Shown: positions 18,977 through 28,814, numbered from the stretch's first letter. The stretch is 64,000 nucleotides of DNA from Streptomyces tendae (GCF_008632955.1 NZ_CP043959.1:1426001-1490000); one strand, 5' to 3'. The notes: generated from the letters alone by a model not told the origin. Numbers and translations are program-made.

Positions 18977-20565
18977 TGAGCTCGAAACCCGTCGTACTCA
19001 TCGCTGAAGAGCTGTCGCCCGCCACCGTCGACGCACTCGGCCCGGACTTCGAGATCCGGCACTGCAACGGCGCGGACCGAGCCGAACTGCTCCCCGCCAT
19101 CGCCGACGTCGACGCGATCCTGATCCGCTCCGCCACCAAGGTGGACGCCGAGGCGATCGCCGCGGCGAACAAGCTGAAGGTCGTCGCGCGAGCCGGCGTC
19201 GGCCTCGACAACGTCGACGTCTCCGCCGCCACCAAGGCCGGCGTGATGGTCGTCAACGCCCCCACCTCCAACATCGTCACCGCCGCCGAGCTCGCCTGCG
19301 GTCTGATCGTCGCCACCGCGCGCAACATCCCGCAGGCCAACGCCGCGCTGAAGAACGGCGAGTGGAAGCGCAGCAAGTACACGGGCGTCGAGCTCGCCGA
19401 GAAGACCCTCGGTGTCGTGGGTCTGGGCCGCATCGGCGCCCTCGTCGCACAGCGCATGTCGGCCTTCGGCATGAAGGTCGTCGCGTACGACCCCTACGTC
19501 CAGCCGGCGCGCGCCGCGCAGATGGGCGTGAAGGTGCTGTCCCTCGACGAGCTGCTCGAGGTCTCCGACTTCATCACCGTGCACCTGCCGAAGACCCCCG
19601 AGACCCTCGGGCTGATCGGCGACGAGGCGCTGCGCAAGGTCAAGCCGAGCGTGCGCGTCATCAACGCCGCGCGCGGCGGCATCGTCGACGAGGAGGCGCT
19701 GTACTCGGCGCTCAAGGAGGGCCGCGTCGCCGGCGCCGGCCTCGACGTGTACGCCAAGGAGCCCTGCACCGACTCCCCGCTCTTCGAGTTCGACCAGGTC
19801 GTCTGCACCCCGCACCTCGGCGCCTCCACCGACGAGGCCCAGGAGAAGGCCGGTATCGCCGTCGCCCGCTCGGTGCGCCTGGCGCTCGCCGGTGAGCTGG
19901 TCCCCGACGCGGTGAACGTGCAGGGCGGGGTCATCGCCGAGGACGTCAAGCCGGGCCTGCCGCTGGCCGAGCGCCTCGGCCGGATCTTCACCGCGCTGGC
20001 GGGCGAGGTCGCGGTCCGCCTCGACGTCGAGGTGTACGGCGAGATCACCCAGCACGACGTGAAGGTGCTGGAACTCTCCGCGCTCAAGGGTGTCTTCGAG
20101 GACGTCGTCGACGAGACCGTCTCCTACGTCAACGCCCCGCTGTTCGCCCAGGAGCGCGGTGTCGAGGTCCGGCTGACCACCAGCTCGGAGTCGGCCGAGC
20201 ACCGCAACGTGGTCACCGTGCGCGGCACCCTCGCGGACGGCGAGGAGATCTCGGTCTCCGGCACGCTGGCCGGTCCGAAGCACGTCCAGAAGATCGTCGC
20301 GGTCGGCGAGTACGACGTCGACCTCGCGCTCGCCGACCACATGGTCGTCCTGCGCTACGAGGACCGCCCGGGTGTCGTCGGCACCGTCGGCCGCATCCTC
20401 GGCGAGGCGGGGATCAACATCGCCGGCATGCAGGTCGCCCGTGCGACGGTCGGCGGCGAGGCGCTGGCCGTGCTGACGGTCGACGACACCGTGACCACCA
20501 CGGTGCTGGGTGAGCTGGCCGCGGAGATCGGGGCGACCTCGGCCCGTTCCGTGAACCTGGTCTGA
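18976..20565 (+). CDS. serA: D-3-phosphoglycerate dehydrogenase
   Basis: 529-residue first enzyme of serine synthesis, oxidising 3-phosphoglycerate with NAD. It is the long actinobacterial form: catalytic and NAD domains to about residue 310 (Rossmann GVVGLGRIGALVA; Arg in INAARGGIVDEEA; His in CTPHLGASTDEAQ), then the allosteric substrate-binding domain, then a C-terminal ACT domain (MVVLRYEDRPGVVGTVGRIL) for serine feedback. The GTG at 18976 follows GAGGA. It is separate from ilvC, which is terminated upstream. Confidence 0.96.
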   Translation: MSSKPVVLIAEELSPATVDALGPDFEIRHCNGADRAELLPAIADVDAILIRSATKVDAEAIAAANKLKVVARAGVGLDNVDVSAATKAGVMVVNAPTSNIVTAAELACGLIVATARNIPQANAALKNGEWKRSKYTGVELAEKTLGVVGLGRIGALVAQRMSAFGMKVVAYDPYVQPARAAQMGVKVLSLDELLEVSDFITVHLPKTPETLGLIGDEALRKVKPSVRVINAARGGIVDEEALYSALKEGRVAGAGLDVYAKEPCTDSPLFEFDQVVCTPHLGASTDEAQEKAGIAVARSVRLALAGELVPDAVNVQGGVIAEDVKPGLPLAERLGRIFTALAGEVAVRLDVEVYGEITQHDVKVLELSALKGVFEDVVDETVSYVNAPLFAQERGVEVRLTTSSESAEHRNVVTVRGTLADGEEISVSGTLAGPKHVQKIVAVGEYDVDLALADHMVVLRYEDRPGVVGTVGRILGEAGINIAGMQVARATVGGEALAVLTVDDTVTTTVLGELAAEIGATSARSVNLV

Positions 20566-20569
20566 GACT

Positions 20570-20588
20570 CCGGGGGCTTCGCCCCCGG
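20570..20588 (+). terminator. Terminator between convergent serA and MFS genes
   Basis: A perfect 8-bp stem CCGGGGGC/GCCCCCGG with a TTC loop, directly after the serA stop. It can serve both converging genes. Confidence 0.8.
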
Positions 20589-20620
20589 TGCCCCCCCGTT
20601 CGCCCTGAACGGACTCGTCC

Positions 20621-22168
20621 TCACACGCCGGACGGGCTGAGTGTGTCAGCCTGTCCGGCGTTCTCCGTGTCCGGCCGCACGCGGATGTGCCGCAGTCCCG
20701 CCACCGCGACCGCCGCCGCGACGAGGAGAAGCAGCGCCCCGGCGATCGCGGCGCCCCGCATCCCGTCGGTGAACGCCTCGCGTGCCGCCGCGGCCAGGAC
20801 GTCCCCCGCGCGCCCCGGCAGTTCGGCGGCGACGGCCAGCGCGCCGCCCAGGGTCTCCTGGGCCGGGGCGGGGGCAGAGTCCGGCATCCCGTGGCGGTAG
20901 ACGGCGGTGCCGACGGACCCCAGGGCTGCCATGCCCAGGGCGCCGCCGAACTCGGTGCCGGTCTCCAGCAGGGAGGACGCGGCGCCCGCCCGGTCCACGG
21001 GGGCCGAGCTCAGCGCCAGGTCGGTGAGCAGGGACATCACGACGACGATGCCCGCGGCCATCACCCCGCAGGCGGCCAGCACCAGCCACAGCGAGTCCGT
21101 GCCCGCCAGTGCGAGCAGGCCGTAGCCGCAGGCGGCGACGACGAATCCGGCGGTGACCACCCAGGCGCGTTCTACCCCGCGCCGCACCAGCTGGGCGGCG
21201 GCCGGCGCGGCGGCGCCGATCAGCACCGACGGCAGCAGGCTCCACAGCGCGGCCTCCAGGGCGCTCCTGCCGAGGACCGACTGCAGGTACTGGGTGGTGA
21301 AGTAGGCCGAGCCCATCATGCCGAAGGCGGACAGGGTGTTGAGGGCGAGCGCGGGGCTGAAGCCGTGCCCTCGGAACAGCGCGGGCGGGATCATCGGTGA
21401 CGTCGCGGTGCGCTGCCGGTGGACGAACAGCGCGGCGAACAGCAGGCCGACGGTGATCGAGACGACGTACCGGACGTTCCAGCCCTCGGAGGGCAGTTCC
21501 TTCAGGCCGTAGACGACGGGCAGCACCGCGGCCATGGACAGCGGGACGCTCAGCAGGTCGAAGCGGCCGGGGGAGGGATTCCGCGACTCGGGGAGCAGCA
21601 CCGGACCGAGCACCAGCAGCAGGACCATCGCGGGCAGGTTGACCAGGAAGACCGAGCCCCACCAGAAGTGCTCGACCAGCAGCCCGCTCATCACCGAGCC
21701 GAGGGCGATGCCGCCGGTCATCACCCCGGACCACAGCCCGATCGCCTTGGCCCGCTGGCCGGGGTCGGTGAACATCGTGCGGACCAGCGCCATGGTCGAG
21801 GGCATCAGGGTGGCGCCGCCGATGCCGAGGACCGCGCGGGCGACGATCAGGGTCTCCGCGCTGTGCGCGTAGGCGGCGAGCAGGGAGGCGGCGCCGAAGG
21901 CGGCCGCGCCGGCGAGCAGCAGCCTGCGGCGGCCGATGCGGTCGCCGAGCGCGCCCATGGTCATCAGCAGTCCGGCCAGCACGAAGCCGTAGATGTCGAA
22001 GATCCACAGTTGCTGGGTGCCGGTCGGCTCCAGATCGGCGCTGATCTGCGGGACCGCGAAGTAGAGGACGGAGACGTCCATCGAGACCAGCAGCAGCGGC
22101 AGCATCAGCACGCAGAGCGCGGTCCACTCACGGCGGCCGGCCCGGGGCGGGTGGGTGTTGGATGTCAT
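20621..22168 (-). CDS. MFS drug-efflux transporter, 14-helix DHA2 type
   Basis: 515-residue proton-driven exporter. It begins MTSNTHPPRAGRREWTALCV, then the first helix and the DHA2 motif SMDVSVLYFAVPQISADLEP, motif A GALGDRIGRRRLLLAG, and antiporter motif C around GIGGATLMPSTMALVR. Length and about 14 hydrophobic segments fit QacA/EmrB-like pumps. The ATG at 22168 is preferred over the GTG at 22186, which would lie in the operator. It is divergent from a TetR gene that probably represses it. Substrate not predictable. Confidence 0.92.
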   Translation of the reverse strand: MTSNTHPPRAGRREWTALCVLMLPLLLVSMDVSVLYFAVPQISADLEPTGTQQLWIFDIYGFVLAGLLMTMGALGDRIGRRRLLLAGAAAFGAASLLAAYAHSAETLIVARAVLGIGGATLMPSTMALVRTMFTDPGQRAKAIGLWSGVMTGGIALGSVMSGLLVEHFWWGSVFLVNLPAMVLLLVLGPVLLPESRNPSPGRFDLLSVPLSMAAVLPVVYGLKELPSEGWNVRYVVSITVGLLFAALFVHRQRTATSPMIPPALFRGHGFSPALALNTLSAFGMMGSAYFTTQYLQSVLGRSALEAALWSLLPSVLIGAAAPAAAQLVRRGVERAWVVTAGFVVAACGYGLLALAGTDSLWLVLAACGVMAAGIVVVMSLLTDLALSSAPVDRAGAASSLLETGTEFGGALGMAALGSVGTAVYRHGMPDSAPAPAQETLGGALAVAAELPGRAGDVLAAAAREAFTDGMRGAAIAGALLLLVAAAVAVAGLRHIRVRPDTENAGQADTLSPSGV

Positions 22169-22186
22169 GCCGGTGACTGTACGCAC

Positions 22187-22221
22187 GTCTTATACGGCTG
22201 TCTAGAACGCTTGTATAAGAC
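22187..22221. promoter_or_regulatory. Operator between the MFS and TetR genes
   Basis: A perfect inverted repeat GTCTTATAC (22187-22195) and GTATAAGAC (22213-22221) with a 17-base spacer. The arms contain TATAC/GTATA, which could be the -10 elements of the two divergent promoters. This geometry is typical of a TetR regulator that represses both itself and its neighbour. Confidence 0.8.
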
Positions 22222-22252
22222 GGCTGTATGAACACCGGGGTAGGCTGCCGCC

Positions 22253-22927
22253 ATGGGACACCGTGAGGATCTGCTCGAGGGCGCCAAGCGCTGCCTGCTC
22301 GCCAAGGGGTTCGTGCGTACGACGGCGCGCGACATCGTCAAGGAGTCGGGGACCAACCTCGCGTCCATCGGCTACCACTACGGCTCCAAGGACGCGCTGC
22401 TCGCCCAGGCCTACGTCTCCCTCGTGGAGGGCATGGGCGACGCCTTCGACGGCGACGGCACGGTGGACGAGGCCGCGCCCGGCTCACTGGAGCGGTTCGA
22501 GCGGGTGTGGGCGAACATCATCGCCACCATGAAGGACCCCGGCTCGGTGTGGCGGCTCAGCATGGAGGTCCTGGCCCTCGGCGACCGGCTGCCCGAGGTG
22601 CGCGCACACCTGGCCGCGGCCCAGCGGGAGGCCGGGCGCGGACTGGTGCCGTTGCTGATGGGCGGCCGGGAGGAGGACGTGTCCGACGAGACCGCCGACA
22701 CCCTGGGCTCCTTCTACGTCACGCTGATGACGGGTCTCATCGCCCAGTGGACCTTCGACCCGGACAGTGCTCCCGACGCCCGGCGGCTCACCGCCGGCCT
22801 GCGCCAGGTGTTCCGGGCGGCCACGGACAAGGCACCCGAGGCGGCCACGCACAACCCACCCGCGGCGGCCCCGGACGGCGCACCCGGGGCGGCCACCGGG
22901 AACGCGCCTACAGACGGTGCGCCTTGA
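22253..22927 (+). CDS. TetR-family repressor, probably of the divergent MFS pump
   Basis: 224 residues. The N-terminal helix-turn-helix is [20 protein letters not shown] followed by [12 protein letters not shown], the standard TetR recognition helix. A ligand-binding helical domain follows, and an Ala/Pro-rich tail ([17 protein letters not shown]) that looks disordered. The ATG at 22253 is 32 bases after the palindromic operator. The last 20 bases overlap the 3' end of the convergent PucR gene. Confidence 0.92.
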   Translation: MGHREDLLEGAKRCLLAKGFVRTTARDIVKESGTNLASIGYHYGSKDALLAQAYVSLVEGMGDAFDGDGTVDEAAPGSLERFERVWANIIATMKDPGSVWRLSMEVLALGDRLPEVRAHLAAAQREAGRGLVPLLMGGREEDVSDETADTLGSFYVTLMTGLIAQWTFDPDSAPDARRLTAGLRQVFRAATDKAPEAATHNPPAAAPDGAPGAATGNAPTDGAP

Positions 22928-24107
22928 GCGCCATGTGCAGCAGCAGGCGGTCCTCCCCGTCGTCCAGGTCCAGGCCCGTGAGCTGCTCGATCCGCGACAG
23001 CCGGTAGTACAGCGTCTGGCGGTGGATGCCCAGCTCCGCCGCCGTGCGCCCGGCCTGGCCCGCGCAGTCGAGGTACGCCTCGGCGGTGCGGGCCAGCTCG
23101 GTGTGCGCGGGGGAGAGCAGCGGGCCGACCGCGGGGTCGTGGGCGGCGCCGGGCGACAGCGCGGTCAGCAGGCGGTACGGGCCGATCGACGCCCAGCGGG
23201 CGACCGGCCCGAGGCGGGGTTCGGCCAGCGCCGCCCGCGCCGACGCCGACGCCTCGTCCCAGGCGGTGCCCAGGTCGGCCAGGCCGCTGCGGGGCGCGGC
23301 GATGCCGGCGGCCACCGGAGGAGGCCCGGACCGGCCCGCCGGACGGCTGTCGCGGGCCCGCTCCAGCAGCCGCCCGGCCGCCGTCGTCGCCGGTGACAGC
23401 ACGTCGGTCGAGCGCAGCCGCAGCAGCAGCGCCAGCGACACCGAGGTGGCCCCCCACGGCAGGGTGCACAGCGCCGTCGCCCCCGGCACCGTACGGACGG
23501 AGGGCGCGTCGTCGGGGTCGGCGGACGGCCAGGGGGCGACGCAGACCACCGTGTGCAGGCGTTCGGAGCGAGGGCCGAGGGCGCTGCGCAGCTCGGCGAC
23601 CGCCATGTCCCGCTGCCAGTCCCGCTCCGCGGTCAGCACCGCGCGCAGCTCGCGTGTGAGGTCCGCGCCGTGCTGGGCCTCGTCCGCGAGCAGCGCGCCG
23701 ATCCGCGCCGTCACCCGCATGGCCGCGTCCAGCTGCTCCGGTGTCGGCCCCGGGTCGTCCTCCAGGAGCCAGACGTACCCGAGGGCGATCCCGCGATGGC
23801 GCACCGGGAGACAGACGCGCCCCCGGTGCACGCCCGCCTCCGGGGTGCGCGGGATGCGGACCGGGCCGGTCGCGCGGGTGATGCCGAAGCCCTCGAACCA
23901 GGCGCGGACCGCCGCCGTGGAGCGCCGGGTCAGGATCGAGCGGGCGCGCACCGGGTCCAGGGCGGACGGGTCGAGGTCACCCTCGCTGTCGTACGCGCCG
24001 AAGGCGATCAGCTCGAAGTCGCGGTTCTCCAGGGTCGCCGGAGCGCCGAGGAGCTCCGAGATCTCGTCCACCAGCTCCTGGTAGTCGTCCCTGTATTCCG
24101 ACGTCAC
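22908..24107 (-). CDS. PucR/CdaR-family regulator, likely of proline catabolism
   Basis: 399 residues. The C-terminus carries the PucR helix-turn-helix [20 protein letters not shown] followed by [18 protein letters not shown]. The N-terminal and central parts are the PucR-type sensory and GGDEF-like region. The GTG at 24107 is chosen since the ATG 6 bases upstream is out of frame. It is divergent from putB-pruA with 177 bases between, the arrangement of PutR-type activators of proline degradation, so that is the likely role. Direct binding evidence cannot be seen. Confidence 0.85.
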   Translation of the reverse strand: MTSEYRDDYQELVDEISELLGAPATLENRDFELIAFGAYDSEGDLDPSALDPVRARSILTRRSTAAVRAWFEGFGITRATGPVRIPRTPEAGVHRGRVCLPVRHRGIALGYVWLLEDDPGPTPEQLDAAMRVTARIGALLADEAQHGADLTRELRAVLTAERDWQRDMAVAELRSALGPRSERLHTVVCVAPWPSADPDDAPSVRTVPGATALCTLPWGATSVSLALLLRLRSTDVLSPATTAAGRLLERARDSRPAGRSGPPPVAAGIAAPRSGLADLGTAWDEASASARAALAEPRLGPVARWASIGPYRLLTALSPGAAHDPAVGPLLSPAHTELARTAEAYLDCAGQAGRTAAELGIHRQTLYYRLSRIEQLTGLDLDDGEDRLLLHMALKAHRL

Positions 24108-24284
24108 CCGGGCATTCTGCCTCAAAAGCCGGCGCCCTTCATACATCTGTCTGAGATCTGGTTCAGGGATGCGTGACGTCTGTCGATGGCACAGGATCGG
24201 GGTCATCCTTAGGTTTCACGGTGGTTCTCCGTGCCGTCCCCGAAACGTCGGGTGACGGCCTCATGCAGCTTGTGGAGGTGCCCC
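24108..24284. promoter_or_regulatory. Divergent promoter region between pucR-type gene and putB
   Basis: Contains a direct repeat ATCTG-tctgag-ATCTG just downstream of catacatctg (about 24140-24165) and an inverted repeat CACGG-tggttct-CCGTG (about 24219-24235). Either could bind the regulator. GGAGGTG at 24274-24280 is the putB ribosome-binding site. No intrinsic terminator is seen. Confidence 0.4.
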
Positions 24285-25265
24285 GTGCTGGGTCCCGTGA
24301 TTCTCGCCGCGTCGCGCAGCGACCGGATGCGACGCCTGATCTCGGCGGCCCCGGTGACCAAGCAGGTCGTCGACCGCTTCATCCCCGGTGAGACCGTCGA
24401 CGAGATCCTGCCCATCGTCCAGGAGCTCACCGGCAACGGGCTGGAGCTGACCATGGACGTCGTCGGCGAGGACATCACCACGCCCGCGCAGGCCGCCGCC
24501 GCCCGTGACGCCTACCTGGAGCTGATCGGCCGGCTGAAGCCGCTGGAGCTCGGGCCGCGCGCCGAGATGTCGGTGAAGCTGTCGATGTTCGGTCAGTCCC
24601 TCCCGTCGCCCACCGCCGGCCTCGACGGAGGACCCTCCGGGTCCACCTCCGCGTTTCCCGGCGGCCACGAACTGGCCCTCGCCAACGTCCGCCCGGTCGT
24701 CGAGGCCGCCGCCGAGATCGGCACCACGGTCACCCTCGACGCCGAGGACCACACCACCCTCGACTCGATGTTCGCCATCCACGAGGAGCTGCGGAAGGAC
24801 TTCCCGCAGACCGGCTGCGTCATCCAGGCCTACCTCTTCCGCACCGAGGAGGACGCGCGCCGCCTTGCCGCGGCCGGCAGTCGCGTACGGTTGGTGAAGG
24901 GCGCCTACAAGGAGCCCGCCGAGGTCGCCTACCAGCAGAAGCACGAGATCGACAAGGCGTACGTGCGCATCCTGCGGACGCTGATGGAGGGCGAGGGCTA
25001 CCCGATGATCGGGTCGCACGACCCGCGCCTGATCTCCATCGCCCAGGAACTGGCCCGCACCGCCGGACGCAAGCTCGACGAGTACGAGTTCCAGATGCTC
25101 TACGGCATCCGCGGGGACGAGCACCTGCGGCTCGCCGCCGAGGGGCACCGCATGCGCGTCTACACCGCCTACGGCACCGACTGGTACGGCTACTTCATGC
25201 GGCGTCTGGCGGAGAAGCCGGCCAACCTCCGGTTCTTCGCCCGCAGCATGATCACCAAGGGCTGA
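24285..25265 (+). CDS. putB: Proline dehydrogenase
   Basis: 326-residue monofunctional FAD-dependent enzyme that oxidises L-proline to 1-pyrroline-5-carboxylate at the membrane. The (beta/alpha)8 core carries GSRVRLVKGAYKEPAEVAYQ and the signature ending EYEFQMLYGIRGDEHL…YTAYGTDWYGYFMRRLAEKP. The GTG at 24285 is preferred because GGAGGTG lies 4 bases upstream. pruA follows after 34 bases, completing the two-step conversion of proline to glutamate. Confidence 0.95.
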   Translation: MLGPVILAASRSDRMRRLISAAPVTKQVVDRFIPGETVDEILPIVQELTGNGLELTMDVVGEDITTPAQAAAARDAYLELIGRLKPLELGPRAEMSVKLSMFGQSLPSPTAGLDGGPSGSTSAFPGGHELALANVRPVVEAAAEIGTTVTLDAEDHTTLDSMFAIHEELRKDFPQTGCVIQAYLFRTEEDARRLAAAGSRVRLVKGAYKEPAEVAYQQKHEIDKAYVRILRTLMEGEGYPMIGSHDPRLISIAQELARTAGRKLDEYEFQMLYGIRGDEHLRLAAEGHRMRVYTAYGTDWYGYFMRRLAEKPANLRFFARSMITKG

Positions 25266-25299
25266 CACCACACCGCTCACACAAGGAGTTACGGAACCC

Positions 25300-26931
25300 A
25301 TGGACGCTGTGACCCAGGTCCCCACCCCCGTCAACGAGCCGGTGCACGGCTACGCCCCCGGCACCCCCGAGCGGGCCCGGCTGGAGGCCAAGCTCAAGGA
25401 GCTGGCCGACAACCCGGTCGACCTGCCCTGCACCATCGGCGGTGAGAAGCGGATGGGCGGCGGCGAGCGCTTCGACGTCGTGCAGCCGCACAACCACAAG
25501 GCCCGCCTCGGCACCTACGCCAACGCCACCCAGCAGGACGCCCAGGACGCCATCGACGCGGCCCTCGCCGCCGCCCCCGCCTGGCGCGCGATGTCCTTCG
25601 ACGACCGCGCGGCCATCATCCTGCGCGCCGCCGAACTGCTGGCCGGCCCCTGGCGCGAGACCATCGCCGCCTCCACCATGCTGGGTCAGTCCAAGACCGC
25701 CCAGCAGGCCGAGATCGACAGCCCCTGCGAGCTGGTCGACTTCTGGCGCTTCAACGTCCACTACGCGCGCGGCATCCTCGCCGAGCAGCCCCCGGCCAAC
25801 TCCCCGGGCGTGTGGAACCGCCTCGACCACCGGCCGCTGGAGGGCTTCGTCTACGCGATCACGCCCTTCAACTTCAGCGCCATCGCGGCCAACCTGCCCA
25901 CCGCGCCCGCGCTGATGGGCAACGTCGTGGTGTGGAAGCCGTCCCCGACGCAGACCCACGCCGCCGTGCTGCTGATGCAGCTGCTGGAGGAGGCCGGACT
26001 GCCCAAGGGCGTCATCAACCTCGTCACCGGCGACGGCCTCGCCGTGTCGGAGGTGGCCCTCGCCCACCGCGACCTGGCGGGCATCCACTTCACCGGCTCG
26101 ACCAAGACCTTCCAGCACCTGTGGAAGACGGTCGGCCAGAACATCGAGAAGTACCGCACCTACCCGCGTCTGGTCGGCGAGACCGGCGGCAAGGACTTCG
26201 TCGTCGCCCACCCGAGCGCCGACCCCGCGATCCTCAAGACCGCGCTGACCCGTGGCGCCTTCGAGTACCAGGGCCAGAAGTGCTCGGCCACCTCCCGCGC
26301 CTACATCCCGGCCTCGATCTGGAACTCCGGCTTCAAGGAGGAGTTCGCGGCCGAGGTGGACGGCATCACGATGGGTGACGTCACCGACCTGTCGAACTTC
26401 ATCGGCGCCGTCATCGACGAGCGGTCCTTCGCCAAGAACAAGGCCGCCATCGACCGTGCCCAGGAGGACCCGGCCTGCACGATCGTCGCGGGCGGCTCCT
26501 ACGACGACTCGGTGGGGTACTTCGTGCGCCCGACCGTCATCGAGTGCGCCGACCCGGAGAACGAGGTGTTCCGCACCGAGTACTTCGGCCCGATCCTCGC
26601 CGTGCACGTCTACGAGGACGACAAGTACGACGAGATGCTGACCCAGATGGAGTCGGTGTCCGACTACGCCCTCACCGGCTCGGTCATCTCCAACGACCGC
26701 GCGGCGGCGGCGTACACGATGGAGAAGCTGCGCTACGCGGCCGGCAACTTCTACATCAACGACAAGTCGACCGGTGCCGTGGTCGGTCAGCAGCCCTTCG
26801 GTGGCGGCCGTGCCTCCGGCACCAACGACAAGGCCGGTGCCCCGCAGAACCTGATGCGCTGGACGCTGACCCGCGCCATCAAGGAGACGCTGGTCCCGCC
26901 GACCGACTACACGTACCCGCACATGGGCTGA
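25300..26931 (+). CDS. pruA: L-glutamate gamma-semialdehyde (P5C) dehydrogenase
   Basis: 543-residue NAD-dependent aldehyde dehydrogenase, the second step of proline catabolism to glutamate. Recognisable elements: AITPFNFSAIAANLPTAPAL and VVVWKPSPTQ for NAD binding, catalytic Glu in PRLVGETGGKDF and catalytic Cys in AFEYQGQKCSATSRAYIP. AAGGAG precedes the ATG at 25300. It is a separate polypeptide from proline dehydrogenase, as in most Gram-positives. A strong terminator follows. Confidence 0.96.
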   Translation: MDAVTQVPTPVNEPVHGYAPGTPERARLEAKLKELADNPVDLPCTIGGEKRMGGGERFDVVQPHNHKARLGTYANATQQDAQDAIDAALAAAPAWRAMSFDDRAAIILRAAELLAGPWRETIAASTMLGQSKTAQQAEIDSPCELVDFWRFNVHYARGILAEQPPANSPGVWNRLDHRPLEGFVYAITPFNFSAIAANLPTAPALMGNVVVWKPSPTQTHAAVLLMQLLEEAGLPKGVINLVTGDGLAVSEVALAHRDLAGIHFTGSTKTFQHLWKTVGQNIEKYRTYPRLVGETGGKDFVVAHPSADPAILKTALTRGAFEYQGQKCSATSRAYIPASIWNSGFKEEFAAEVDGITMGDVTDLSNFIGAVIDERSFAKNKAAIDRAQEDPACTIVAGGSYDDSVGYFVRPTVIECADPENEVFRTEYFGPILAVHVYEDDKYDEMLTQMESVSDYALTGSVISNDRAAAAYTMEKLRYAAGNFYINDKSTGAVVGQQPFGGGRASGTNDKAGAPQNLMRWTLTRAIKETLVPPTDYTYPHMG

Positions 26932-26946
26932 CGCCCACCCCGATCG

Positions 26947-26983
26947 CGAACGGGCCAGGTCACCCCCCGACCTGGCCCGTTCG
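26947..26983 (+). terminator. Terminator of putB-pruA
   Basis: A perfect 15-bp stem (26947-26961 with 26969-26983) with a C-rich 7-base loop, 15 bases after the pruA stop. Confidence 0.92.
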
Positions 26984-27254
26984 TCTGTCCGCATCCGGAA
27001 GAACCCCAGGTCAGGAGGGTGTGACCCACTCCACCGTCTCAGATAGTAGGAAGCCCAAGTAATTGTGCAGACAGATGCTCCCGGCACCCTTACTTTTGTA
27101 GGAGCCGAACGCATCGCTCGATCCAGCGAACGGCGGTCGTGAGCCGGCCCCACACAGGCGACCCCTGTGGCCGTGGCTCCCCGCCCCTTCCGGCGTCTCG
27201 TCACCCTCCGCGCACCCGCATCTCTGCGCGCGCTTCCGAAGGAGTCGATCAGCC
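26984..27254 (+). other. Gap with AT-richer promoter-like stretch upstream of the 43-residue gene
   Basis: The segment around 27045-27105 (agatagtagg, aagtaattgtgc, ccttacttttgtagg) is notably AT-rich for this genome and probably contains the promoter of the small gene at 27255. I cannot assign -35/-10 boxes confidently. No other coding potential is seen. Confidence 0.4.
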
Positions 27255-27386
27255 ATGCCCGAGACGACCGCCCGCCGCCGCGTCCGCCGCTCCGTCCGCA
27301 GCGCCGAGAACGACCGCAAGAACGCCGCCGCCGCCCTGCAGCGCGCCCTCGACCGCCGGGACAACGGCGGCTCGACCGGCCACTGA
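27255..27386 (+). CDS. 43-residue basic protein
   Basis: MPETTARRRVRRSVRSAEND then RKNAAAALQRALDRRDNGGSTGH. The ATG at 27255 has AAGGAG at 27238-27243, about 11 bases upstream. The charged, helix-forming sequence looks like a genuine small protein of a kind conserved in streptomycetes. Its last codons and stop lie in the first unit of a tandem repeat, so the C-terminal GGSTGH may vary between strains. Function unknown. Confidence 0.7.
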   Translation: MPETTARRRVRRSVRSAENDRKNAAAALQRALDRRDNGGSTGH

Positions 27387-27476
27387 CCGGCGGCTCGACC
27401 GGCCACTGACCTGCCCGACCGGCCACTGACCTGCCCGACCTGACCTGCCCGACCGGCCACTGACCTGCCCAACCGG
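27365..27476. repeat. Tandem repeat array carrying a stop codon
   Basis: Two exact 23-bp units (27365-27387 and 27388-27410) are followed by 20-bp variants that share GACCGGCCACTGAC (27411-27430 and 27445-27464) plus truncated pieces to 27476. The first unit contains the TGA of the 43-residue gene, so every later unit repeats that gene's 3' end. Each unit contains the short palindrome ACCGGC/GGCC. Confidence 0.9.
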
Positions 27477-27549
27477 ATGCTGACCCGCCCGGGTGTCCGT
27501 ATGGCGGACGCCGCATGTCATCCCGTGGGACGAGGAGTAGGGTTCCCGC

Positions 27550-28593
27550 ATGTCTCGCAGCATCGATCTCGCAGTGATCCCCGGTGACGGCATCGGCCAG
27601 GAGGTCGTGGCCGAAGGCCTGAAGGTCCTCTCCGCCGTCCTTCCGCAGGATGTGAAGCTGGAGACCAAGGAGTTCGACTTCGGCGCCCGGCGCTACCACG
27701 CCACCGGTGAGACCCTCACCGACGCCGACCTCGACGCGCTCAAGCGGCACGACGCGATCCTGCTCGGCGCCATCGGCGACCCGAGCGTCCCTTCCGGGGT
27801 CCTCGAGCGGGGCTTCCTGCTCAAGCTCCGCTTCGCCTTCGACCACCACGTCAACCTGCGGCCGTCGAAGCTCCTCCCGGGCGTCGCCACGCCCCTCGCC
27901 GGACAGCCCGAGATCGACTTCGTGGTCGTCCGCGAGGGCACCGAGGGCCCCTACACGGGCAACGGCGGCACCATCCGCAAGGGCACCCCGCACGAGGTGG
28001 CCACCGAGGTCTCCGTCAACACGGCCTTCGGTGTCGAGCGTGTCGTCCGTGACGCCTTCGCCCGCGCCCAGGCCCGCCCGCGCAAGAAGCTGACGCTGGT
28101 CCACAAGAACAACGTGCTCACCTTCGCCGGCCACCTGTGGACGAACGTCTTCAACAAGGTGGCCGAGGAGTACCCGGACGTCACCACCGACTACATCCAC
28201 GTCGACGCCGCCACCATCTACCTGGTCACCGACCCGGCCCGGTTCGACGTCATCGTCACCGACAACCTCTTCGGCGACATCATCACCGACCTCGCCGCGG
28301 CCGTCTCCGGCGGCATCGGTGTCGCGGCCTCCGGCAACATCAACCCGGGCCGTGAGTTCCCGTCCATGTTCGAGCCCGTGCACGGCTCGGCCCCGGACAT
28401 CGCGGGCCAGGGCAAGGCGGACCCCACCGCCACGGTCCTGTCCGTCGCGCTCCTGCTGCGCCACCTGGGCCACGACGCCGAGGCCGCCCGCATCGAGGAC
28501 GCCGTCTCCGCCGACCTCGCGGAGCGCGGTGGCCTGCCCGCCCGCAGCACCTCGGAGATCGGCGACGCGCTCGCCGCACGAGTAGCCGGCTGA
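27550..28593 (+). CDS. leuB: 3-isopropylmalate dehydrogenase
   Basis: 347-residue NAD-dependent beta-decarboxylating dehydrogenase, third step of leucine synthesis. The N-terminus is [20 protein letters not shown], substrate Arg residues lie near RPSKLLPGV and [14 protein letters not shown], and the metal-binding signature is [20 protein letters not shown]. The family includes tartrate and isocitrate enzymes, but length and neighbourhood favour LeuB. It is a monocistronic unit with its own terminator. Confidence 0.95.
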   Translation: MSRSIDLAVIPGDGIGQEVVAEGLKVLSAVLPQDVKLETKEFDFGARRYHATGETLTDADLDALKRHDAILLGAIGDPSVPSGVLERGFLLKLRFAFDHHVNLRPSKLLPGVATPLAGQPEIDFVVVREGTEGPYTGNGGTIRKGTPHEVATEVSVNTAFGVERVVRDAFARAQARPRKKLTLVHKNNVLTFAGHLWTNVFNKVAEEYPDVTTDYIHVDAATIYLVTDPARFDVIVTDNLFGDIITDLAAAVSGGIGVAASGNINPGREFPSMFEPVHGSAPDIAGQGKADPTATVLSVALLLRHLGHDAEAARIEDAVSADLAERGGLPARSTSEIGDALAARVAG

Positions 28594-28617
28594 CCCGGCG
28601 CCACCTCGACACCACTC

Positions 28618-28652
28618 GAAGCCGCCGGGTCGCATCCGCACCCGGCGGCTTC
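28618..28652 (+). terminator. Terminator of leuB
   Basis: A perfect 13-bp stem GAAGCCGCCGGGT (28618-28630) with its complement at 28640-28652, with a 9-base loop. Confidence 0.9.
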
Positions 28653-28727
28653 GTCTGTTCACCGCCGGGTGACGTCGACGACCACCGGGCCGCAATCACC
28701 CTGTTTCTTCCCCTGCCTCCGCCGGGC

Positions 28728-28814
28728 GATAATCGAACGCGGAGCCGCGGACTGAGGGAATGCTCGGACGTCCTGGTACTGGCCACGGGCCGTACGGGCG
28801 TGTGCGCGGCCCGT
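28728..28814 (+). promoter_or_regulatory. ilvE promoter and leader hairpin
   Basis: A near-consensus -10, GATAAT, at 28728-28733 predicts a transcript start near 28740 and a leader of about 100 bases. An inverted repeat ACGGGCCG (28785-28792) and CGGCCCGT (28807-28814) lies inside the leader, within a possible upstream ORF. Confidence 0.6.

Noticed and set aside
27365..27476. CRISPR array
   Set aside because: Units are directly abutting without unique spacers and are only 20-23 bp, and no cas genes are present.
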